A stretch of DNA of 64,000 nucleotides from an uncultured Bacteroides sp. (lineage in GTDB: Bacteria; Bacteroidota; Bacteroidia; Bacteroidales; Bacteroidaceae), in assembly GCF_963677945.1 (NCBI RefSeq), contig NZ_OY782578.1:1550001-1614000 (forward strand), read 5' to 3'. The notes under the pieces are model-generated. The model searched no databases. It was not told where the DNA came from and saw nothing but the letters and a program-made list of their open reading frames with translations. This document shows, in pieces, positions 6,935-14,562 of the stretch. How positions within the stretch are numbered: position 1 is the first letter of the stretch; every line of letters starts with the position of its first letter. A program made the translations under genes and the position numbers.

Positions 6935-8206
6935 ATGAAATCAGAAAATAGAAAAATTCGTTTTATAGATTTATTTGCAGGAGCAGGAGGGTTATCCGAA
7001 GGTTTTATCAGGCAGGGGTTTGAACCTGTTGCGCACGTAGAAATGGATAAAGCAGCTTGTAATACTTTACGAACCAGAACAACATATCATTATCTTAGGA
7101 AAACTGAAAAATTTAATTTGTATATAGATTATTTGAAAAGTCGGATTACCAGAAAAAAATTATATTCTTATTTACCTGAAGAACTTAAAGATTCTGTGAT
7201 TAATTTGGCTATTGGAAAAGAGAATAATGAACAGATATTTTCTCGAATAGATAAGCTGAAAGGTAATGAACCAATTGATCTGATTGTTGGCGGACCACCT
7301 TGTCAGGCATATTCTTTAATTGGCAGAGCAGCCGACAAAAATAAGATGAAGAAGGATGACCGTAACTTATTATATGTTCAGTATGGTGAATTCTTAAGAA
7401 AATATCAGCCCAAGTACTTTGTTTTTGAAAATGTAATTGGTCTTTTATCTGCGAAAGCAGCTGAAGGTGAAAGATATTTGGATAGGCTTATAGAATTGTA
7501 TAGAGAAATTGGTTACGAAACAGAATACAAAATACTTCAGGCTAGTGATTTTGGCGTTTTGCAAAAAAGAAAAAGAGTAATTCTTATTGGAAAAAAAGGA
7601 AAGGAAACTGGGTTCTATCCAGAGTTTATTCCTCATAAATCAGATGTACTTGTTGAAGAAATATTTAAAGGATTACCATCTCTGAAAGCAGGAGAAGGAA
7701 ATCTTCTATCAACAGATTACACTACCCATGAAGAAACGGGATATCTTTTTGATAAGAAGATAAGAAGTGGGCTTGATTTTACAACATTGCATATTGCGCG
7801 TCCAAACAATGAACAGGATAAAGAAATTTATAGAATTGCAGTAAACAAGTGGAATGCTAAAAAAGAAAGACTAGACTACAATGATTTGCCTGACAGATTA
7901 AAAACGCATAAAAACAGACATTCATTTTTTGATCGGTTTAAAGTCGTGGCATCTGATTTACCTGCAAACCACACTGTTGTAGCGCATATAGCTAAGGATG
8001 GGCACTATTATATTCATCCTGACATAAATCAAAATCGTTCTTTAACACCTCGAGAAGCTGCTCGTTTACAATCATTTCCTGATGATTTTTATTTTGAAGG
8101 TCAGACAGAAAAACCAAGTAGAACTTCTGCATTTAAACAAATAGGGAATGCAGTTCCGGTATTATTAGCAGAAGAAATAGCAAAAAGAATGAAAAAACTG
8201 ATTTAA
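6935..8206 (+). CDS. dcm: DNA (cytosine-5) methyltransferase
   Basis: Transfers methyl from S-adenosylmethionine to cytosine C5. All main motifs are readable in the 423 aa: motif I DLFAGAGGLSEGF (about 11-23), motif IV GGPPCQAYS (about 119-127, catalytic Cys), motif VI ENVIGL (about 165), motif VIII QKRKRVILIG (about 209), motif IX LTPREAARLQSFPDDF and motif X QIGNAVP (about 402). The motif I-IV spacing is longer than in compact enzymes, with about 50 extra residues. The target site cannot be read. It opens the tightly packed run of defence genes; the next gene starts within 20 bases. Confidence 0.95.
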   Translation: MKSENRKIRFIDLFAGAGGLSEGFIRQGFEPVAHVEMDKAACNTLRTRTTYHYLRKTEKFNLYIDYLKSRITRKKLYSYLPEELKDSVINLAIGKENNEQIFSRIDKLKGNEPIDLIVGGPPCQAYSLIGRAADKNKMKKDDRNLLYVQYGEFLRKYQPKYFVFENVIGLLSAKAAEGERYLDRLIELYREIGYETEYKILQASDFGVLQKRKRVILIGKKGKETGFYPEFIPHKSDVLVEEIFKGLPSLKAGEGNLLSTDYTTHEETGYLFDKKIRSGLDFTTLHIARPNNEQDKEIYRIAVNKWNAKKERLDYNDLPDRLKTHKNRHSFFDRFKVVASDLPANHTVVAHIAKDGHYYIHPDINQNRSLTPREAARLQSFPDDFYFEGQTEKPSRTSAFKQIGNAVPVLLAEEIAKRMKKLI

Positions 8207-8225
8207 AGTATTGAAAACACAAACT

Positions 8226-9416
8226 ATGAAATCACATCTGTTAATCAATAATTTTTTGGAGGATAATTCTGAAATGAATATGCAAGCTTTAGTCAATTAT
8301 ACTAGAGAGTTTGATTTGACTGATAGTGAAATTGTATTATTGGCAAAAGGTCTGGCATATTCAGGGTTTACTTGTTCTTTTAAAGATGAAATATTGTTTG
8401 ATATACCATCGACTGGAGGACCAGCTTCGCTATCTACATTGATTTGCCCAATATTTTTAAAAGTATTAGGCAATAAAGTTTTAAAACTAGGGGTTCCAGG
8501 AAGACCAGCTGGTGGAATTGATGTTTTAAGTCAAATTAAAGGTTATAATGTTAATCCCAATAATCATCAAATAGAAAAGTGGCTAAAAAAAAATAATTAT
8601 GTACACTTTTTAGCAAATCATAATTATACCCCTGCAGATGCTAATTTATTTAACTTTAGAAAAAATAATAATGCCTTAGATATACAGGCGCTTGTAATTT
8701 CTTCATTATTGTCAAAAAAAATAGCAGTAGGATTAACTCATGTTGGTCTTGATGTTAGAGTTTCTACTTTTGGAAATTTTGGAAAAACATGGGATGAAGC
8801 TCGTCAAAATGGACTCAGATTTAACAGAATAGCAGCAATTTTGGGTATACAATCGAAATGTTTTCTAACAAATGGAGAAATTCCACAACAACCTTATATT
8901 GGCAGAGGTGAATCAATTCTTGCTTTAAATAATATATTTTCTAAAACAACAGACAATTATCTATTAGAACATATAGAACAATGTTTTATTATGGCAAATT
9001 CACTTAGTGTTTGTAAAAGCAATAACGGTTATTCTGTAGATGATGTTCGTGAAGCATTTTATGACAATATTAAAACTCAAGAAGGTTTAATTTTATCTTT
9101 TGAATTAATAGCTGAGAATATTGATGTTCAGCACAAATATAATATCTATGCAAGTAAAGATGGTATTTTATCAATCAATTTAGAAATATTGAGAAAATCT
9201 ATACAAAATATTCAGTTGAAAAGTAGTGATGCTTTTTCTGATAACTGTGGTGTAATATTAAAGATTAAACCAAATACTTATGTAAGAAAAGGCGAGATAA
9301 TTGCTACGTTTAGATGCGAAGATAAGTATAAGGATATATTTGAAGAGAATCTTAGTTCTGTATTTACTGTGAACTCCTACAAAGTAAATATTAATAGTTT
9401 TGAAGAAATAATATAA
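8226..9416 (+). CDS. Divergent thymidine/pyrimidine phosphorylase-like protein
   Basis: Related to pyrimidine nucleoside phosphorylases (DeoA fold). Block PSTGGPASLSTL (from residue 61), then GVPGRPAGGIDVLSQIKGY aligns with the DeoA glycine-rich region. R145, S160 and K164 keep the exact spacing of DeoA R171, S186 and K190, which bind the base. But the DeoA K84-H85 pair before STGG is replaced by Ile-Pro, so ordinary phosphorolysis may be lost or altered. The C-terminal part is shorter than in DeoA. I use ATG 8226; a TTG at 8211 is possible. The stop overlaps the next ATG by one base. Role in the cassette is unknown; nucleotide-ligand making, binding or hydrolysis are options. Confidence 0.75.
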   Translation: MKSHLLINNFLEDNSEMNMQALVNYTREFDLTDSEIVLLAKGLAYSGFTCSFKDEILFDIPSTGGPASLSTLICPIFLKVLGNKVLKLGVPGRPAGGIDVLSQIKGYNVNPNNHQIEKWLKKNNYVHFLANHNYTPADANLFNFRKNNNALDIQALVISSLLSKKIAVGLTHVGLDVRVSTFGNFGKTWDEARQNGLRFNRIAAILGIQSKCFLTNGEIPQQPYIGRGESILALNNIFSKTTDNYLLEHIEQCFIMANSLSVCKSNNGYSVDDVREAFYDNIKTQEGLILSFELIAENIDVQHKYNIYASKDGILSINLEILRKSIQNIQLKSSDAFSDNCGVILKIKPNTYVRKGEIIATFRCEDKYKDIFEENLSSVFTVNSYKVNINSFEEII

Positions 9417-12400
9417 TGGAAAAATACTGCTGTTTTAATTGTCCACAAAGTGATTATAGTGAAAAGTCTTTAACTGATTTATGTCCCAAATGCTCTTTGC
9501 CTTATGGGTTTCCTTTAAATGAAGGTAGCGCTCCCAAAGAAATTGATAATTATAAAGTAATCAAAGCCTTAAGTAGAGGATTTTATGGAGCTACGTATAT
9601 AGTTGAGAAAAAAACTTCTATTCGTACAAAAAAAATGGTATTTAAAGTTGTTCCTCAAAAAGTTTATGAATTCTTTGGTAAGAATTTTGAAGATGAATGT
9701 AGATTTCATGCTATAGCCGCAGATGGAGCACAACACATTGTTGATATTGATGAAATTTTTGATACTGAGATTAATTTTGGTGACACAATTATCTCCTGTC
9801 ATGTTGCAATCCTAGAGTACATTGAAGGAGATACCTTAAAATCATTACTTGAAAGTAGTGAACCTCTTAAAGCATCAACCATAGGACAAATAGCAATAGA
9901 CCTATTAAAAATTTTGTCCGAACTACATACAAAGCAATTATTTCATAATGACTTACATCCAGGCAATATTATTTTGCAAAAATTGAAAGATGATTATAAA
10001 CGTGTTGGTGAATTGGATGAGTATATAAAGGCTGTAGCAATTGATTTTGGGTCATTAAGAGATAAGACACAAAGTGGAGATAATTCAAATAGAGTAGGGG
10101 ATTTGCATTGGGTTGCCAGAACTTTGAATATTTTGAGTCAAAAGATTTTAGAGAATCCTTATAATTCAGAGGAAAGAGATTATAGACTTGCAGGATTATT
10201 AGAAGAGCGCGCCCATATTCTGTTTCCACGTGTAACTAGTCAAAGAATATATGAATTTGATGAAGTTATAACTCAAATCAAAAATGCATTTATTCAAGTT
10301 GATTCACCATGGCGTCAAACCCTTAATCTTAGAAACTTTAAAGACTCTTATAATGCTCAAACAATGGCTCCATGGTTTGTACCTAATTTATTAGTAGATG
10401 ATGATGACAGATGGATTAGTGAAATTAGTAATAAAGGGCCACAAGTAATTACTGGAATGCGTGGTTGCGGTAAAACGATGCTATTAAGAGCGCTTCAATT
10501 TCATGCAAGAGCTATTCCTCGAGATTCATCAGTTGAGAAAAATGACAGCAAATTAATTGTTAAAAGGTTACAAAGTGAAGAATATCTTGGTCTATATGTT
10601 TCATGTACCCGTTTACTTGACAAATTAGGTGAACAAGATCAACCTCTTCATGAACCATTTACTCGATTATTTTTAGCTTATGCTTTGGAAGCAATAAACG
10701 CAATTCGGCATTTGAGAGAACTTGATCGTACAATAATTAATCAGAATTCTTTTAAAATCATTGCTGAAGCAATAACAAGTCATGTTGAAGGAACTGTAGA
10801 ACTAAGTAAACTTCTTTTGGAACACGAAATTGAAAAATACATAAAAAATGCCATAAATAGCCTAAGTAAGGGAGAAGAAAAATTCACAATAAAAGCAAAT
10901 CCTGCAATTGTATTTCCTCAATTAGCTAATGCATTTAGAATGTGTTCTACAATTTGGCAAAATAGTTATATTTTTTTCTTGTTGGATGATGTCTCTACTA
11001 GATTTTTGAATGATCAAAATATTATTCGTCTTGTATCTTCTTTATTATTTCAAAATGAATTTTGTTCTTTTAAATTTACTACTGAAGCTCAAACTCTCGA
11101 GATGGTCATTAATTCCCCAGGGAATATAGAACAAGCTAGAATAGGAAGGGATTATAATGTCTTTGATTTAGGCTATCAAGTTAATGAAAAGGTTCATTCA
11201 AATAAGAAAGATGGCATTGCTTTTGTTGAAAAAATACTTTATAAAAGAGCAAATTTTCATAATAGTCATCCTAAGAATATTACCCCTTCGCAAATTTTAG
11301 GTGATGCAAGTCTTCAATCAATTGCAGAGAATATAGCTAAACCAAGTAAAGCTTCTGAAAAGAAAGGATTATATCATGGAATTACGGCTTTAGCAGGAGT
11401 TTGTGTCGGAGATATTGGTGATATTATCACTCTTTATGAAATGATTTTAAAGAAGCGTAATTTCGAAACTCCAGTATCGCCTGTTAATCAAAACGAATGT
11501 TATCTTGAGCTGTGTAATTCTAGACTTTTTGACATTGATCGTCGAGAAAGTCGATTATTTGACTTTGCAGAAGCATTTGCAGAAGCAGCTCATTATTTGC
11601 TTATCCAATCTTATAAGCAGAGCAAAAAAACTTCAAACATAAGGTTAAGGCAGTATTCTTCGATTTTCATTAATGTATCAAATGGTGATACCATAAAACA
11701 ATACAAGCAGGTAAGAGAATTAATAGATGCTGGGATTTTTAACTTTTCAGGAGGCCCACAGGCATCAAGAACAAATAGGCAGGGGGTTAAACCTCAACAA
11801 CAATTCAAACTAACTTATAGAAAATTGTATGGGATTAACAAACATATTGGTTTGGCTCAATCCGATAGATTCGAATTGTCAGGAGAATCTTTAGAAGAAT
11901 GGCTGAATAATCCTAAAAAAGGAAAAGATATTTTGATCAGAAACTTAAAGAAAGGAACTGATGAAATCGAAGTTGATGGTCTAGCGGATATTGATGATAG
12001 TTCTAAAGTTGAATTAGATAAACCATATCAAATGTCATTTTTTGATGAAGATCTTTTTGGAGATGAAACAGATGATCAAGATGAAATAACAACAATTGAA
12101 AACATAGCAAAAGATAAAACTCCAAATGTTTCAACCATCACTTACAGTAAGCTTAAAAAAAATGGTATTTATCAAATAATGGTAGGCCTTGGATTTGAAG
12201 AATGTACTTTAAAATCGTTTGAGAATATATTACAAATAGCTCCTCAGAATGCTACCTTAATAAAATTTAAAGAAGAAGGTAAATCAAAAGAAATGGTTGA
12301 TAGATTAAGTTCTTTAAATGTAGTAATGAACACAGTTGAATATTCGGATGTTATTACTGGAAATTTGAATCTTTATTCTGAAAATACTCTTTTTGATATA

Positions 12401-13081
12401 ACAGGATTGCCTCAATCTATAATTTTCACCTCAATACGTAACTCTCTTATTAATCAAGAGAACGTAAATTTTGCTTATACTAGTGCCGAAATTTACTATC
12501 CATTAAATGAAGATATAGAAACGCTCTTGTTAAAGCACGAAGCTAAAGATAAAACTTATTTTTTAGAATCATTATCAGACATTTTGAAAGGAGAGCAAGG
12601 GCCATATAAACTAATTCCATTACTTCCTAAAGAAATTAATCCTGCTGCGAGAAGAGTGTTGGTTGCATTTTCATCTCCAAAACATGAGAGATTATTTACT
12701 TTGTTGGATGAACGGGAGTATGATAAGATTTTAATTATAGTTCCAACTGAAGATGGACCAAGAAATAAACTCGCAAGAATAGCAGCAGAGGTTGTTGTGA
12801 GAAAATTTAACCATGCAGAGATAAAGGAATTTGGAGGTGATAGTTTACAAGAGCTTATGAAATATTTGTCACTCCAATATCAAAAATATTTTATAAATAA
12901 TAATTATAGTTTTGAAATAGCAATAACTGGAAATAAATTACAAACAGTTGCTTGTGCAGCAATTTGTGCAACATACAAAGTAAACCAATGTTGGTACTTG
13001 CAACCAACAGAATGGGACTCCAAAAGGTTTACTCAAGGATATGGAGATACACAATTATACTCAATTAATAAAGTATGCTAG
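9416..13081 (+). CDS. Zinc ribbon / protein kinase / P-loop ATPase / Rossmann-like fusion
   Basis: A 1221-aa multidomain protein. Residues 6-26 hold a CxxC...CxxC zinc ribbon. About 44-300 is a Ser/Thr-kinase-like domain with glycine loop LSRGFYGATY, Lys77, catalytic loop HNDLHPGN (D179, N184) and DFG at 210-212, so it looks active. About 330-700 is a P-loop ATPase with Walker A GMRGCGKT (347-354) and Walker B LLDD (about 522-525), like AAA/STAND-type switches. An acidic linker near 855-905 contains QMSFF (872-876). About 915-1221 looks like two Rossmann-type halves, the last with AITGNKLQTVACAA near 1169, reminiscent of CARF-like ligand sensors; that part is inference. It overlaps the phosphorylase-like gene by 1 base and the MORC gene by 7. 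Confidence 0.75.
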   Translation: MEKYCCFNCPQSDYSEKSLTDLCPKCSLPYGFPLNEGSAPKEIDNYKVIKALSRGFYGATYIVEKKTSIRTKKMVFKVVPQKVYEFFGKNFEDECRFHAIAADGAQHIVDIDEIFDTEINFGDTIISCHVAILEYIEGDTLKSLLESSEPLKASTIGQIAIDLLKILSELHTKQLFHNDLHPGNIILQKLKDDYKRVGELDEYIKAVAIDFGSLRDKTQSGDNSNRVGDLHWVARTLNILSQKILENPYNSEERDYRLAGLLEERAHILFPRVTSQRIYEFDEVITQIKNAFIQVDSPWRQTLNLRNFKDSYNAQTMAPWFVPNLLVDDDDRWISEISNKGPQVITGMRGCGKTMLLRALQFHARAIPRDSSVEKNDSKLIVKRLQSEEYLGLYVSCTRLLDKLGEQDQPLHEPFTRLFLAYALEAINAIRHLRELDRTIINQNSFKIIAEAITSHVEGTVELSKLLLEHEIEKYIKNAINSLSKGEEKFTIKANPAIVFPQLANAFRMCSTIWQNSYIFFLLDDVSTRFLNDQNIIRLVSSLLFQNEFCSFKFTTEAQTLEMVINSPGNIEQARIGRDYNVFDLGYQVNEKVHSNKKDGIAFVEKILYKRANFHNSHPKNITPSQILGDASLQSIAENIAKPSKASEKKGLYHGITALAGVCVGDIGDIITLYEMILKKRNFETPVSPVNQNECYLELCNSRLFDIDRRESRLFDFAEAFAEAAHYLLIQSYKQSKKTSNIRLRQYSSIFINVSNGDTIKQYKQVRELIDAGIFNFSGGPQASRTNRQGVKPQQQFKLTYRKLYGINKHIGLAQSDRFELSGESLEEWLNNPKKGKDILIRNLKKGTDEIEVDGLADIDDSSKVELDKPYQMSFFDEDLFGDETDDQDEITTIENIAKDKTPNVSTITYSKLKKNGIYQIMVGLGFEECTLKSFENILQIAPQNATLIKFKEEGKSKEMVDRLSSLNVVMNTVEYSDVITGNLNLYSENTLFDITGLPQSIIFTSIRNSLINQENVNFAYTSAEIYYPLNEDIETLLLKHEAKDKTYFLESLSDILKGEQGPYKLIPLLPKEINPAARRVLVAFSSPKHERLFTLLDEREYDKILIIVPTEDGPRNKLARIAAEVVVRKFNHAEIKEFGGDSLQELMKYLSLQYQKYFINNNYSFEIAITGNKLQTVACAAICATYKVNQCWYLQPTEWDSKRFTQGYGDTQLYSINKVC

Positions 13082-14556
13082 ATTTTACAGAATATATTTC
13101 AGAAGAAACCCCGCCGAAAGCAAATGCTATGATCAATACGTTCAGAGCGTTTGGTTACAACTTGCAAACAGCCATTGCTGACATTATTGACAATAGTATT
13201 TCGGCTAAAGCAGGTAATGTTTGGATTAATTATGTTTGGGATGGTACAAATTCTTGGGTAACAATACTTGATGACGGAGAAGGTATGAGTCGCAGTTCTC
13301 TTGTAAATGCTATGACTCCAGGAAGTAAAGACCCGAATGACGAAAGAGATGAAAATGATTTAGGAAGATTTGGGCTTGGCCTTAAAACTTCTTCATTCTC
13401 TCAGTGTAAGGTTTTGACTGTTGCCTCAAAAGCAGAGGATCATGCTATATTAAAAAGATGCTGGGACTTAGATTTTGTAAATCAGACTGGAAAATGGTCA
13501 TTACTTGATTATATATCTGATGAAAGTTTTCTGGATAAGCTTTCTGAATTGAAATCAGGAACATTAGTTTTATGGCAAAACCTTGATAGGCTTGTAGGCA
13601 ACTCTCACAAAGATAATGATGCAGCCCGTAATGTGTTTCTTGAAGAGTTTGCACTTGTTGAGGAGCATCTGGGATTAGTTTTTCATAGATATCTCCAGAA
13701 AAATAAGCTGAAAATATTTATAAATGGAATTCAGATACAACCTTGGGATCCATTTATGAAAGAAGAATATGGTGGACAGCTTATTTGCGCAGAAGGACCG
13801 GATGCAAATAATGTAACTATTAAATGTTATGTTTTGCCTCATATTTCAAATATAGATGCTGAAGCCAGAAAAAAAGCCAAAACAGATGACTGGTATAAGT
13901 TGCAGGGGTTCTACATCTATAGAAATGAGAGACTTTTGCTTTATGGTGATTGGCTAGGTCTGTTTCCTAAAAATGAACATTATAAGAATGCCAGGATTTT
14001 AATTGATATTCCAAATAAACTTGACCATCTTTGGAAGATAGATATTAAGAAAGCTACAGCTACACCTTCAATTTCTATACGGAAAGACTTGGTCCGTTTA
14101 GGTAAAATGACAAGGCTTGCAGCTGCAAATATTTATCGTTTCAGAGGAAATCAGATTATGCTAGATGATTCAATTACTAGTTTTGATTTTCAGTCTGTTT
14201 GGAAAGCGTCGAAGTTGAGAGACGGCTCAGTTAAGTATTATATTAATCAGGATCATCCTATTATAACACGTTTATTCAATTCTGATAATATAGATAAAAG
14301 TGATTTGAAAATGCTTCTGAATCTTATTGGGAACTCAACTCCTATTGAATCTATTATTCAAAATTATAGCGAAAATCCCGAAAGTTTTGAATTGAGATCA
14401 GAAAAATCAGAACTCGAAGAAGGAACTATTTCACTTGCCAGACTTATGTTTGACTCATTGCTTCAAACTGGTCTTAGTCATGATTTTGCTCTTAAGCAGA
14501 TCTTTCATATTCAGCCTTTTAATGAATATCCCCAGTTAATAGAATACCTTAAATAG
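13075..14556 (+). CDS. MORC-like GHKL (HSP90-type) ATPase
   Basis: ATP-binding protein of 493 aa of the MutL/HSP90/histidine-kinase fold. Motif I is IADIIDNSI (about 38-46), motif II DDGEGM (66-71) and motif III GRFGLGLKTSSFS (about 97-109). The C-terminal region lacks kinase or mismatch-repair features, which fits the prokaryotic MORC-like group linked to restriction-modification islands, where ATP-driven clamping or looping of DNA is proposed. The ATG overlaps the previous stop by 7 bases and the next gene begins 6 bases after the stop, so coupling is tight on both sides. Confidence 0.88.
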   Translation: MLDFTEYISEETPPKANAMINTFRAFGYNLQTAIADIIDNSISAKAGNVWINYVWDGTNSWVTILDDGEGMSRSSLVNAMTPGSKDPNDERDENDLGRFGLGLKTSSFSQCKVLTVASKAEDHAILKRCWDLDFVNQTGKWSLLDYISDESFLDKLSELKSGTLVLWQNLDRLVGNSHKDNDAARNVFLEEFALVEEHLGLVFHRYLQKNKLKIFINGIQIQPWDPFMKEEYGGQLICAEGPDANNVTIKCYVLPHISNIDAEARKKAKTDDWYKLQGFYIYRNERLLLYGDWLGLFPKNEHYKNARILIDIPNKLDHLWKIDIKKATATPSISIRKDLVRLGKMTRLAAANIYRFRGNQIMLDDSITSFDFQSVWKASKLRDGSVKYYINQDHPIITRLFNSDNIDKSDLKMLLNLIGNSTPIESIIQNYSENPESFELRSEKSELEEGTISLARLMFDSLLQTGLSHDFALKQIFHIQPFNEYPQLIEYLK

Positions 14557-14562
14557 AAATTT

